From Uranotaenia lowii (lineage: Eukaryota; Arthropoda; Insecta; Diptera; Culicidae): 64,000 nucleotides of DNA. The stretch spans positions 119,970,226-120,034,225 of the forward strand of contig NC_073691.1 of NCBI RefSeq assembly GCF_029784155.1. The letters run 5' to 3'. Below are positions 36,225 to 47,989 of this stretch, in pieces. The notes beneath the pieces were generated by a model. The model saw only the letters and a list, made by a program, of their open reading frames with translations, was not told the DNA's origin and made no database searches. Position 1 is the stretch's first letter. Each line of letters begins with the position of its first letter. Position numbers and translations under genes: made by a program.

Positions 36225-36690
36225 ATGAAAAAAGTCAAAAGTCTCTATAAATCATAATCATCTGGTAAACGAATTTGATCAGGACATATGATTGAGAATT
36301 CGATGGCAGTGTGGAAGACCTCGTTTTTCCAAATTGGATCTGAAACTTCTACAACGCAAAAATCATCAGTCAGATTTGAAAATAATAAATCCAGATATTG
36401 ACTACGGGCATTTTTTACATGATTTGTTTGATTGAGACACAACGAAGCCAGATTATCAAAAAGAATTTGCAGTGTTTCATTATCACCACAGACCGGCAAG
36501 AGAATGCTTTCATTCTCTTCATCAATTAAGAATTGGAGACTTGATTTGTTAAAGTCGCCATTAAGGGAAATTTTAAATTCGGGCTCAAAATTTGCGAACA
36601 TTTCGGTAATGTCAAATAGAAACTTTTGAAAATATTCTTTAGTGGCATATTCTGGCGGAAAGTAAATCGACCCAAAAATATGCGTTTAAG
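36225..36690 (-). pseudogene. CR1/T1-like LINE, endonuclease C-terminal half
   Basis: The minus strand reads IYFPPEYATKEYFQKFLFDI, then SLNGDFNKSS (the GDFN motif of APE-type endonucleases), then YLDLLFSNLTDDFCVVE, and later EFSI. These are the order and spacing of the second half of a LINE endonuclease that nicks target DNA. Upstream of IYFPP the frame is closed by two stops. A frame change near 36240 leads into FIETFDFFHANY, which continues in the fragment ending at 32981. It is therefore the same element as 31026-32981, split by the insertion at 32982-36224. Confidence 0.75.
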
Positions 36691-36741
36691 TGGGAGGAAG
36701 AGAATTCTAAACAAAGAGCGCCCTAGTGTTCCAGTCATACA

Positions 36742-37192
36742 CAGAGATGCCAATGTGCCTGATTTTTCAGGATTTGCCTGACAACCTGACAAGTCATTGA
36801 ATTTGCCTGATTTTGGCTGATTTTTGCGAATGTATAAAAAAATGGGTAGCAAGGAACTGGATTAGGTACCATTGCTGAAAAGAAAAAGTGGAAATGAGGC
36901 TGATTCAAAGCAGTCTTATTTAAAAAAGACATACACCGTCTTAGCCAATTTAGGGCTTTACAGACTGAATAAATGGCGTGGACAACTTAAGGTTAACATG
37001 AAAAAGAGAAAAACATGAAAAAAGAGAATTAAAGGGAATCTTTCGATTTCTTTGATCCAGTTTAATTAGTAGAGTTATTCAATGAAGTAGGCTCACTCTG
37101 AGCAAAATTTCTATTATTTTAACGTAGCCTGATTTTTCTTGATTTTTTTTCACCAGTTCCCTGATGTTTGAAAAAATAAAATGGCAACTCTG
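36742..37192. mobile_element. 451-bp hAT-type MITE
   Basis: The ends CAGAGATGCCA and TGGCAACTCTG are inverted relatives, flanked by a perfect 8-bp duplication, GTCATACA, at 36734-36741 and 37193-37200. The subterminal parts repeat CCTGATTTTT-type phrases at both ends. It may interrupt the upstream part of the LINE endonuclease. Confidence 0.85.
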
Positions 37193-37200
37193 GTCATACA

Positions 37201-37599
37201 CCTCAGTGTGAATAAAGAAAACTATTATTTAGACTACCACCACACAACGTAGGAAAAAAAACAACAATTTCTCCCCCGCTACCATGCCCACTGCTGTTTG
37301 CTGTTTTGGATTTTTTGTCTTGCAAAAGGTAGAAGGTAGCGTTTAGAGAAGAGGGGCCAGGTGGTTTCGTAAAAAAATCAGGACATCGCGAAAAAACAGG
37401 ATTTTATAGGGCAACAGTAGATTGGTTAAAATGAAATTCAGCTGAACCGAAGATTATCATCGGTTTAAGAGGTTTAACTGTTTTATTACAAATTAAATTA
37501 CATTTAAGACAGTTTTTGAAAAAACAGGACGGCTTCTCGAAAATTAAGACAAATCCTGAAAAATCAGGACACCTCTTGCACCTTTGGTTAGAAGATCAG
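37201..37599. other. Non-coding with weak inverted AATCAGGACA motifs
   Basis: AATCAGGACATCGCG at about 37377 and AATCAGGACACCTC at about 37563 could belong to a further decayed hAT-like element. I could not show target duplications. Confidence 0.3.
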
Positions 37600-37945
37600 C
37601 GTCTTCTCTCGTGAACGTACCAAGAATAAACTGTGTTAGCTCTCAGATTTCTCCTCATCACAATGTGCAATAGATCTGTCGGGAGAAGGGACTCTTCTGC
37701 GATTTATCTCTCAACGCACAGCTTGGGGGAGCAGACGAAAAAATAGCACTCTCTTTCACTGGACAAGCCGATCTGAGGAGTTTTGCCATCCATGTTCGCG
37801 ACTTATATCAACGATGCAGTTGGCGGACGGTCTTGAAAAAACTTATGCGATGCAACTGTGATCGATGTTTACTCTTGAGCTCGAACTCACGGACATCGGC
37901 TCAGGAAGCAACTGACTTGCCAGCTGAGCTACATCACAAGCCCTG
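37600..37945 (-). repeat. tRNA-derived SINE, family 3
   Basis: The minus strand begins GGGCTTGTGATGTAGCTCAG with a good A box (TAGCTCAGCTGGCAAG); a B box (GAGTTCGAGCTC) follows about 45 bases later. A body of roughly 270 bp of non-tRNA sequence follows towards 37600. The head resembles tRNA better than the other two families do, but its acceptor stem is not closed. The 3' limit is approximate. Confidence 0.6.
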
Positions 37946-38227
37946 AAGTGAATTTAGTGTATGTATATTGCCTCCACTTTGTTAGGTAAATGTTGTTTTT
38001 TCAACTTTCTTACGATCTTTCTATAATATACATGGACGTATATCAAAACAGCATAAGAATAAAACTACAAAAATGTGAAAAGACTATTTTGGTCAAAACG
38101 GAGGTTAGACTTTGTTGAAGCAATCACTCGAAACCGACAAGAAATCTGGTGTGGTAAAACTCTTTGGAGCTCTGGGAACTCCCGGGAAATCAAATGCCAT
38201 ATTTCTAGATTCTCGGAAATGGAAATA

Positions 38228-38300
38228 CAGTAGATTCCTGCTAAACCGAGTTCCGATTATCCGTGCTTCCGCGTAATCCGAGCCACCATTTTCATACAAA
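38228..38300 (+). mobile_element. possible pogo/Tigger-like terminal fragment
   Basis: CAGTAGATTCCTGCTAAACC follows TA and continues with TCCGATTATCCG and GTAATCCGAGCC, the style of pogo/Tigger inverted ends. No matching right end was found. Confidence 0.3.
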
Positions 38301-39959
38301 AACGATGTATAGTTGACTCTCATCGCCTCGATATAATGTTATGCTATTTAATCGACATTTTTCGAGAGTTGAAAGTCTCGACCGAAAAATCTATGAAAAT
38401 TTCTCTTCCTCACAAAGAAGTTACTCAGCAACACACAACTGTGTTTGTTCACCTCCGAATGATGGAATTTATCCGTAAACTTTGCATCCAAATCCTAAAA
38501 TAATTTATTCTTCGAATGGTGCCGAAATCCCACAATCCAGTCAATCAACCTGGAAATACTTGGTGCCAAACTTAGAACGAATTCGATTGATGCGATCAAG
38601 AGTCAGACACCATGAAATACGCCTCTGGTGCTGAAGTCACGGCAGCACCTAGACAAATTTCCATGCCAAAAGAAAAACTTTTCCCAACTTCCCAACATTT
38701 TCCACACCCACTCACCGACGAAGGTGGATAGAAGCAATTCGTCTTCGTCTTGCTACTCTTTGGGTGTCCCCCGTCCTTCCACTCCCTGATCCCCACCACA
38801 CAAAGCAAGGTCGCAATCGAGAAAAATTAGACTTTAATCATCGGAGCAGCTTTTTTGCGTTCGTCTTGAGTTTTTTTGGGACCCTCTTCCTGCACCTTTG
38901 TCTATTTCGTCTTCTTTCCGGACGGTCCGTCATGTACCGGTAAAGTTTGACCGACCCGAGGGAACCCGGGAAACAAACCACTTCCCTGTTTGACACCCAA
39001 CGGATGGGGACGAAGTTTTGGGGCAGCCGGGAATCTGTAGAATCTTAATTACGACATCATAGGCGATTGGACTTTTTAATTCATTTTCCAGCGAATCACC
39101 GATACAGATTTCTAGCGACCAAAGCGACCTTACCAAGGCTTGATTTTAGGCGCGCCGGTTGTTGGACGTCGTCGTCGGTCGGAGCGCCTTTGACCTTTTT
39201 CTGTCCATCAGAGTGATTTTCTCAAACTCGTTGACTCTGGCTGGCGATGATGGGAAAATGAACCGCTCACTGAAAACGCAAATAATCAGTCATATGGTTT
39301 GTGGCACGGAATGAAGCACTTTGGAGGGAGTGAGAGGGTCGGCAAAGTGCTTAACCTGGCAAATGAAGGCTAGAACAGAGCCAGACTTTGACAGTCCGGT
39401 GATTGAGCTTTCCTCGGTTTCAAACAACTTGCGAAAGGCATTTAGGGACGGAATTACGGTGATGTTCCCAACCTGACGGCCGACGGCTTGAAGAGAAAAT
39501 AGTTGGAAAAGGTAGGAAAAAGTGAATGTTTGATTGCCGACTGAATTATTTAATAGTGGCCATTAGTTGAGAAATGGGTCGTTCCTACTTGTAGTGTGTG
39601 GCACGTAGGAAAATTAGAATGTTGACTTAGGATACGCCGCCGTTAAAATGGACTAGAGGCTACGGGTTTCCGTTGTGAACCCAGTGCTAGCTGACATTTA
39701 TTGAGTGGGTGAGTTTTGATGAAACTTGTCGGATGGATATCAGAAGACTTGCTAATAGCCTGTGTTGATACTGTTGGAAAAATATTTGCTATGATTGAAA
39801 TGACAGAACAGATGATCTAGAATCGGCACCCAATTATGGACATCCCGTATTAGATGATACGATTTTTGATCCCTGTTTTTAAACCGTTAAAGTATACCAA
39901 ATTTCCTATTCATATACTGGAAACAAACAAAAGGATTTATCATCTTGAAGCTTTTTTTA
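38301..39959. other. Unique non-coding, GC-balanced island 38570-39700
   Basis: Short frames occur in all phases without splice context or motifs. I see no transposon ends in the island. Its function is unknown. Confidence 0.35.
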
Positions 39960-40565
39960 GAGAGAAGGGGATTTTTTTTATTATCTGACAATTTGCGCCG
40001 GGGGTCTTCAGATTTTCCCCAAAATTGAAAATTTGGTTCATTTTTGCGACTTAAAAACACATGTATTTTTTCAGATTTCTAACATTTTTATTTTTTGAGT
40101 TAGCTTCGGTTAGATTTTTTTGTAAATAAAAAATAACCATTTTTCAAAGCTACATAACTCTGTTGTTTCTCAACGGAAATTATAAAATAGCACATCAAAA
40201 TGCATTGAAATTTTATCAGCTTTCCAAATAGAATAGTTGAAAAAAATTAAATAATGACCTTCAACATGAAAAGTTGTAAATAAACTTTAAATGGCGTCTA
40301 AAAGTACCGTCTGCACCACCGAATATTTTGCAAAAAATACCATTGTATAGCTCAATTCATGATGCAACTTTCATCTGAAGACACCAAAGTGGGCCATTGA
40401 CACCTTGAAGAGTTATGAAAGAAATAATGACAATAAATCTCTTTTTTTTGCATCGAAAACAATCAATGGTCGAACAACTGCACTCACATATGGAGATAAC
40501 GCGCACTTCTAACAACATGGAAACAAAAGAACTTACCAAAGCTGGTAAAAAATACTACTTTTTCG
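39960..40565 (+). repeat. left arm of a long inverted repeat
   Basis: The arm starts with GGGGATTTTTTTTATTATCT near 39968. From about 40131 to 40565 it matches the reverse complement of 43938-44370 almost base for base (I counted only a handful of differences). The left arm has about 140 bp near 39990-40130 that the right arm lacks. There is no coding capacity. Confidence 0.85.
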
Positions 40566-40635
40566 TGCTTTGTAAAGTGTTTGCAGCAAAACTGACTTTA
40601 AATTTTAACCAAAATTCTGAGTATCGTATTGTTTA

Positions 40636-42581
40636 TCTATATATATAAAAAGCAATTATCTGTATGTTTGTTTGTTTGTTTGTTTGTTTGTTTGTCCTCT
40701 ATAGACTCAGCCTTCTTAAGAGCTAGAGATCTAAAATTTGGCATGAATGCTCATTAGGACCAGGAATGATGAAAAATGTTTTTAGATTTTTGGACGACCC
40801 CTTCTGAAGGGGGTCGTCCATACAAGACAAATATTGTTTTCACGTTATTGACGTTATTTTCCGTCAGATTGTGATGAAAATTTGCACATGAGTGTTTTGA
40901 GAGACGAGCAATCGATTACAGTTATCAAATTAAGGGTCAGGGGTCAGCCAAAGGGGTCGTCCATATTTACTGATTAATGTTTTGGCGATATTGGCGTTAT
41001 TATACACCGGATTGTGATGAAAATTTGCACATGAGTGTTTTTAGAGACGAACAATCAGTTACAGTTATCAAATTAAGGGTCAGGGGTCAGCCAAAGGGGT
41101 CGTCCATATCCACTGATTAATGTTTTTGCGATATTGGCGTTATTATACATCGGATTGTGATGAAAATTTGCACATGAGTGTTTTGAGAGACGAGCAATCG
41201 ATTACAGTTATCAAATTAAGGGTCAGGGGTCAGCCAAAGGGGTCGTCCATATTTACTGATTAATGTTTTGGCGATATTGGCGTTATTATACACCGGATTG
41301 TGATGAAAATTTGCACATGAGTGTTTTTAGAGACGAACAATCAGTTACAGTTATCAAATTTAGGGTCAGGGGTCGGCCAAAGGGGTCGTCCATATCCACT
41401 GATTAATGTTTTTGCGATATTGGCGTTATTATACATCGGATTGTGATGAAAATTTGCACATGAGTGTTTTGAGAGACGAGCAATCGATTACAGTTATCAA
41501 ATTTAGGGTTAAGGGTCGGCAAAAGGGGTCGTCCATATCCACTGATTAATGTTTTTGCGATATTGGCGTTATTATAGATCGTATTGTGATGAAAATTAGC
41601 ACATGAGTGTTTTGAGGGACCAGCAATCGATTTCAAGTATCGAATTGCGGATCAGAAGTTGGCTGAAGGAGTCGTCCATACCCAATTTTAATGTTTTTGC
41701 GATTTTGACGTTATTCTACATTGGTTTGAGATGAAAATTTCCGCATAGGAGTTTTGAGGGACGCTCTTTTGCTTTCAGGTTTCAAATCTTGACTCAGGGG
41801 TCGGCAGAGGGGGTTATTATCTGTTCACTGATTTTACGATATTCTCTTGATTGAGCATAGAATTGTAATGAAAATGGGAGGTTAACAGAAAAGATAATTA
41901 ATTTCAGGTGTCAAGTTTTGAATCGTGGTCAAAAAAAGGCTGTCCATGTTAGTTGCTCACTGTTTTCGTGATATTGTCGTGATCATGCATCGGATTGAGA
42001 TGAAATTGTTCAGATGAGGATTATAAACTATGAGCAATTGACTCCAGGTAGCATGTTCCGTGTCAAGGGTCGGCGAAAGGGTTGTCTATATTCACTGTTT
42101 ACTGTTTTCAAGTTCCTGACGTTATTTTACATATAAATTGAAAAGAACATATGGCAAAAGGGAGTTTTGAGGAACGTAAAATTGGTTTCAATTATCGAAT
42201 TTCGGGCCATGGGACAGAAAAAGAGGGTTTCATTGAAAGTTCAGTGTTTTGTGCAATAATTTTGTTGGAGGCAGTTAATTGATACCTATTTAAGTGTGAA
42301 GGTCGAGCATAAGAGTCGTGCACATAAACAAATAGTACATGTTTCTGTCATAATGTCTAGATTTTGCAACCGATCGAGAAGAAAACACTCTCACATAAAT
42401 TTTAATAAAAAGCCAATCAACCGTTTAATTTGAATTTCAAGTAATAGTAACAGTAGCGACTTTAAACACTGTTGAATTTTTTCCCCAAAATTGTCGAAGG
42501 AATGTTTCGAATTCATTTTCTAAACTCATTTTGACGTACCAATGATTTAAAGCGAAACGAAGTTCGTACGGGTTCAGCTAG
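40636..42581 (+). mobile_element. Helitron-like non-autonomous element, 1946 bp
   Basis: It begins TCTATATATATAAAAAGC after an A and has a (TTTG)n-type run at 40662-40695. It ends ...TACGGGTTCAGCTAG before a T, so insertion is between A and T without target duplication. A small hairpin ACGAA/TTCGT lies about 20 bases before the CTAG end. These are the Helitron hallmarks. The interior is mainly a tandem array. No Rep/helicase is present. Confidence 0.75.
40860..41870 (+). repeat. 143-bp tandem array inside the Helitron-like element
   Basis: The phrase GTGATGAAAATTTGCACATG starts at 40871, 41014, 41157, 41300, 41443 and 41586: exactly 143 bp apart each time. Decayed units follow at 41728 and about 41865. 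Units alternate between two types, GAGCAATCGATTACAG and GAACAATCAGTTACAG, for the first four copies, so the array has a 286-bp higher-order period. Confidence 0.95.
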
Positions 42582-43158
42582 TGTGATATAACTAATAATG
42601 GGAATGTTACTTTTACAACCTGGTCATATACTATATAACTTATTAATTTGTCGATCAAAGATCATTGTGAAGCATAATCAATGCCAATAGTAGAAGGTTT
42701 AGTTCTTGTGTTTGGGATCACAAAAATGTGATTAAAAAAAGCACTAGACACCAAAATCCTTTCCCATTGATCAAAAAAGTATGAGAAAGTGGCACAAATG
42801 TTGTAGAAATAATCAAAGAGCTCAGTATGTCCAGCCCAGGCTGTAAAATGATGAAAATATTATACTTTTACCGTATTCATTTTCTAAATTCGCCCAGTTA
42901 TGAGGTTTACCGTACTAGAACGAACATAATTCGTCGTCAGTGTTTTGCTACCTCGATCGCTCACACACGAATCTTCAGTGTTCCACCGTCCATTTCAAAT
43001 CAAATCTGGGGAATTACGGATGCAAAACTTAGCGCATAAACTTCTAAAAATGACAGCAACATTTGCAAAACTTGTTGTGACCTGGTGCAAAACTGGGTAT
43101 AAACGAATACGTTATTAGATTTTTGGATATAACATGAAGTCAGTTAAGCAGCAACAAT
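42582..43158. other. AT-rich non-coding
   Basis: No gene or element was recognised between the Helitron-like end and the next TIR element. Confidence 0.4.
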
Positions 43159-43929
43159 CTACCGCCCTACTTTCATAACAGTCCCATATACAAAAATAAG
43201 CAAGCGAGACAATCAGTTTTTTCTGTTTTAGAATATATTTTTAAATTGTGACCACCACTTTCAGCATAAACGAAAATCGTTTCTAGGTTGTCATAATAAA
43301 TCGTTAGACCTGAAATTTTCGAAATTGGGTTATTGGTAAGGTCAAGAGCACCATTTTTATTCATTATGGGACTGTGAATCGACCATATTTGAAACCTGTT
43401 TCGAATTTACTAGCATAACAGTCCCATACAAAATATATTTTTCTCACCAAGCTACTTTCTAAGACTTAAATTTGATCATTTTTGAACTTCTAAATGCAAT
43501 TGTCAGAAAAAGAAACATACTTTTGCAAAAAAATATCATGAATTCCACATTGTAAGTTGAATCTTTTTACGATTTTTGATTGCATCCGATAGTTTTTCGC
43601 TCAGGAAGTCATTCCTAAGAAAGTCTGACCTGCCTTCGAAAACTAGTGTGCATCATTCGACATCAAGTGAGTTAAAAAAATGTTTAAATGATTCAAAGCA
43701 ATAAACCAAAGACTATTTCGCTGAAAGAAACATTGAAAAGAAACCAAATCCGTGGTATTTCACATATGGGACTGTTATTCAGGTATATTTCATATAGGAC
43801 AGCCACGAATTGATTTTTTTTTCGAAATTTCTAGAACAAAACCTCTTTTTTTAGTCTTTTATGTTGAAGCCTTTTGTTGACCTAAAATGACGAAAATTCA
43901 TATGGGACTGTTATGCGAGTAGGGGCAGT
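43159..43929. mobile_element. TIR element with CATAACAGTCCCATAT ends
   Basis: The left end CCCTACTTTCATAACAGTCC and the right end, whose complement reads CCCTACTCGCATAACAGTCC, form an inverted pair of about 27 bp. The core CATAACAGTCCCATA also recurs near 43413 and, inverted, near 43765. The target duplication is not clear, so the limits are approximate. Confidence 0.5.
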
Positions 43930-43937
43930 CTGAAAAG

Positions 43938-44409
43938 GACGAAAAAATAGTGTTTTTTACCAGCTTTGATAAGTTCTTTTGTTTCCATGTTGTTAGAAGT
44001 GCGCGCTATCTCCATATGTGAGTGCAGTTGTTCGACCATTGATTGTTTTCGATGCAAAAAAAGAGATTTATTGTCATTATTTCTTTCATAACTCTTCAAG
44101 GTGTCAATGGCCCACTTTGGTGTCTTCAGATGAAAGTTGCATCATGAATTGAGCTATACAATGGTATTTTTTGCAAAATATTCGGTGGTGCAGACGGTAC
44201 TTTTAGACGCCATTTAAAGTTTATTTACAACTTTTCATGTTGAAGGTCATTATTTAATTTTTTTCAACTATTCTATTTGGAAAGCTGATAAAATTTCAAT
44301 GCATTTTGATGTGCTATTTTATAATTTCCGTTGAGAAACAACAGAGTTATGTAGCTTTGAAAAATGGTTAAATGGTTATTAAACCCGTCAGATAATAAAA
44401 AAAAATCCC
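43938..44409 (-). repeat. right arm of the long inverted repeat
   Basis: It is the reverse complement of 40131-40565 with very high identity, plus the outer end AATAAAAAAAAATCCCC that matches the outer end of the left arm. The arms are separated by 3.4 kb holding the Helitron-like element and the TIR element at 43159. Confidence 0.85.
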
Positions 44410-44580
44410 CAGAAGCAATACAGCCAATTTTATTTTGCTGGAAACCACAAAATTTTGTCCCGCTAGCTTTCCAGCAAAATTGCCAGCAATTTTGGTTGCT
44501 GGAAAAAAACAGCAAACTCAGTTGCTGGAAAATCAGTAGGTAATTGATGAGAGGCATTTTGAAAAACCTACAAATGTTCG
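44410..44580. repeat. cluster of TTGCTGGAAA direct and inverted motifs
   Basis: TTGCTGGAAA or its complement TTTCCAGCAA occurs at least five times within 120 bases (44438, 44466, 44497, 44521 and nearby). It looks like the stem part of a small foldback element. Confidence 0.5.
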
Positions 44581-44589
44581 GTATTTATT

Positions 44590-44800
44590 GCCACCTACCG
44601 TGGCCTACAGGAGCGTTCAAGTCTTCTAAGCAAGAGATCGTGATATCGAATCTCAGTCACAGCATACAATGTACTATTTCTGTGTGCTGGTAGTTTTAGC
44701 ATTTGTGAAATGCTAGCCATCATTGAAAGATTTACACCTTGGAGTTAAGTAAATTAGATCTCTTCAAAGAAAGTTTCACTAAGATCGTATATGAGTGTGA
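44590..44800 (+). repeat. tRNA-derived SINE, family 2, copy 2
   Basis: It shares with the minus-strand copy at 20407-20640 the tRNA-like head (GTGGCCTACAGGAGC, GATATCGAATCTC), the body motif TTTTAGCATTTGTGAAATGCTAG and the tail ATCTCTTCAAAGAAAG. The 3' limit is approximate. Confidence 0.7.
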
Positions 44801-45511
44801 TAGTTTTTCGAGAAAAAAAAGTTATACCCTTTTTTATTATTATTTCCAAAAATTAATAACATATGTATGATTATGTTTAAAATACTTAATTTATTGATAA
44901 TAAAAACACAGTTTTTAACAAAAATTTGAGCAATTGAAAAGTATGTTCTATAAGCTGGTAGAAACATTGACTCTACATGTTGCCATGATCCACCTGCAGC
45001 TGCGTCCGGTCATCCTCCATTCATAGTTATGAAACCCTACTTTATATCTTCTAAATGGGATATTTCGAAAATATGTTTTTGTGCGGAAAAATGATGTTCG
45101 AGCTCGTTAAAATAAGTGTGAATTCGAAAAGCTGCTAAAATATTGTTTGAGAGCCTGCTTACAGAAATATAGAAGAAAAACGGGAACAACGGAAAATGAA
45201 TTAAAAAAAATCTTTACGTTGATGTTTCCCGGTATGATTGAAGTTTTGTTTTAAGTAGGTATTTTTTTTTAATTTAACACATGATTCCATTGTACATAGC
45301 AAGAAAAATTCGTGTAATTTTATATCGAAAACGATGCACGAAATCGAAACATCGATTTTGATATAAAATTCTACCACGGTGTATTTTTTTCAAGAATGTA
45401 ATTTTTGAGGCGGGTAAATTTAGATCGGAAACAATGCACGAAATCGGATGACATAAACCGTCGTGTAAAAATACACAAGGATGTAAATTTCAAAACATTT
45501 TACCGTTAATA
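44801..45511. other. AT-rich non-coding with a hairpin at 45316-45370
   Basis: AATTTTATATCGAAAACGATG and its near-perfect inverse enclose a 13-base loop, and GATGCACGAAATCG recurs about 100 bases later. No gene was recognised. Confidence 0.4.
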
Positions 45512-45800
45512 TTACAATCTTTGTCTATGAATAAGTACGCCACATGCGTCATTTAACATATATTTCCGATATTTTTGACCGGCGGGTGATGTTTTTAAAG
45601 CATGTAGAGCCCGTTCCAGCTTCTCACGGATGGTGAAAAAACAGTCGGAAGAGTATCTTGCATTTTCGCACCAATACCTAAAACAAAAATACTTGATTAA
45701 GTAACCAACGTTTCCATCCTTGGAAGGATTCAAAAGTATTTTAAGGAATGTTAAAACTTACCGGAAGTGTAATCCGGGTTCTCCTTTTCGTGTGGGGTCG
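45512..45800 (-). pseudogene. two-exon coding remnant, unknown protein
   Basis: On the minus strand, a short piece reading DPTRKGEPGLHFR ends at a strong donor (CG|GTAAGT at 45762/45761). After an 84-bp intron with a good acceptor (TTTTTGTTTTAG) the same frame continues at 45677 with YWCENARYSSDCFFTIREKL, then LHALKTSPAG, and stops at 45512-45514. The split codon is restored by splicing. Upstream of the first piece a stop closes the frame with no acceptor, so the 5' part is missing. I do not recognise the protein. It may be a captured or decayed host gene, or a piece of an intron-bearing DNA transposon. Confidence 0.45.
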
Positions 45801-46129
45801 AAAATTTAATTTGATTTTTTTATTGTGAGCAGTGCTCGAAACAGTCACCTTCATTGACAGAAAACGGATTGAATGTGAGAGAAAAAGCTCTCCCTTTCAT
45901 CTTCTTCGGCAGTCGATGAAATAATCTCCGTTTCGAGAGAGTGAGCTTCTTATTGACTGTGAATGTCTTCTCTTTTGTTTCACCATTCGTTTCACACTCA
46001 TTCGTTCCACAAAGTCGTGACAGGATCAAACGTTCAAAATTCATTCAACTGGATCCTCTTTGAATGTGTCAGCCAATCATATTCGCCTGTGCTACTTTGC
46101 ATGTACCGAAAAAAAATGATCAAAATTAA

Positions 46130-47686
46130 TAGCGGCTAAACGGTAAAAGATAGACACTTGATGTCTTCGAGAAAATTTATCTACGCAACAAAAACTTTCG
46201 TATTCTAGTGAAAAACATCTTAAAAATTCATCTAGAAGGGAAAAATGCCTATTTTCAATCAACTTATACGAGTTCGGCTGAGTTCGTACATTTTTAATAA
46301 TGGATTCATTTTTCTAAGTTATTAGCTTTCAGACGATGAAAGTGCACGAAACATTAGTTTTCATTAGATGAATTGCAAACTGAGGCGTCTTCACCTAGAA
46401 AAAGTCAATAAATGAATGATAAATCACAACAACAGAAATAACTTAATAGTGATTGAATGTATACAAATAAACTAATGCAATCTAATGTTTCGTTTTTACA
46501 TCATTGAAAAGCTGATAGCTTGAATAATTGAATCAAATAATAAAAAAATACTCTTGAAGTAATAATTGGGGGCTTGGTTGAATTGGTATAAATTCTTCTT
46601 GTCTCTATAATGTACAACAAAGTTGGGTGTTTTAGCAATTTGAACATTGATGTGTATTGAAAAATACACTGATTTTCTAAAACTTATTAAAAAAAAAATT
46701 ATTTAACCCTCTAGTGCCAAACCCGCCTCAAGACGGGGTCTACTAAAATCGCCATAACATCATTTTTTTTACTACAAAAATTTTTATTTACTTTTTTCGC
46801 AGAATCTTTCTAAATATGGTGAGCTAACAAACCATACTAATGCAAATGGTTTGACAAGCAGTTGTCAAAAGCAACAGCTAAGAAAAGTTTAAAAATATGA
46901 GAAAACTAAAAATTGACCTATTTTTCGAAAGATGATCAATTTGGTAGCCTCAGAAATCCTTGGTCAATGAGTTTTACGATCTAAAAAAATATTGGCAGTA
47001 AGCTTAAACAGTTACCGCCATTCTGAATTGATTTTTTTAGAAGACAAATTCCTAAGTTAGGTAGGAGAGATGAAACAGTTAGGTAGGAGAGATGAACCCC
47101 GCTTAAAGGTGGGGTTGGAAAAGTATGACAACAATTCCAAAATTTGTACAATATTTACTTTTAGTATAAGTTAAAATATCTCAGTTATTTGTGGAAAAAA
47201 TTCAACAAAAATTACTTTAATATATAACTATTGGTCAGGATTTATCTATTTCAAAATTAAAGAGAAATTGGTTCAATTTATAGAAACTACAATTGAAAAA
47301 GTACTGAAAGTGAATTTCTTTAGCTCCTATGCTATTGTCAAAATTTCTGTCTCATCTTAAAAGTTTTTCGTAGAATAAACCTCGTTTGTAATCAAAGGCT
47401 TTTGTGGGTTCTGGAGGATTAACATTCTCATTTTATTTTTTAAATTACTTATAAATTTATTCTTTTCATTCGATTTCTGTGATGTCCTCGACCATTTTTT
47501 CAATTGCACGATCTACAGATCTATTAAATGAATCAGGTGTATACACGAAGTATTTTTTTTAAATATTTTTTTATCTCCCTTCTATGTGAATCAATCATTT
47601 TTTTAAAATAGAATATGAAAGATCTTGTTGCGTTAATAAATTCTCTCAAAGACATCAAGGTTCTATCGTTTACCGTTTAGCCGCTA
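46130..47686. mobile_element. TTAA-flanked element with AGCGGCTAAACGGTAAA ends
   Basis: The left end TAGCGGCTAAACGGTAAAAG and the right end (complement TAGCGGCTAAACGGTAAACG) match over about 55 bp and are flanked by TTAA (46126-46129 and 47687-47690), as in piggyBac-type insertion. No transposase frame was seen. A second TTAA-type element may be nested at 46707-47418. Confidence 0.75.
46707..47418. mobile_element. possible nested piggyBac-like MITE
   Basis: CCCTCTAGTGCC follows TTAA at 46703-46706, and the right end GGTTCTGGAGGA precedes TTAA at 47419-47422. The ends are similar but not identical. G/C hairpin motifs (CCCGCCTCAAGACGGGG) lie near the left end, as in the element at 61107. Confidence 0.45.
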
Positions 47687-47989
47687 TTAATTTGATAGCT
47701 TTGCGCCGGGAACAACGCGTACGTTCAACTTTTCTCAAACGGATTCCATTCATTCAAAATCGAAATGACTGAATTTGCATCGAAGCTCACAGTCATGTCC
47801 TCGAAGCGACTGTGACCGTAGGCCAAAACGAATGGGAAGATGAGCGAAAGAAAATTGTAAACGCTGTCAGTCAGAGAGAGCTTTTTGAGTGAGAGAAGGC
47901 AATGAAGGAAACGAAAACGGAAGACTCTGAATGGAGAGAAATTTCACATTCACGCATGGCTGTCGACAGTTTTAAGCTCTGATTGTGAG

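Noticed and set aside
40860..41870. Regular direct repeats resembling a CRISPR array
   Set aside because: The units are 143 bp and adjacent without unique spacers, in an insect genome inside a Helitron-like element.
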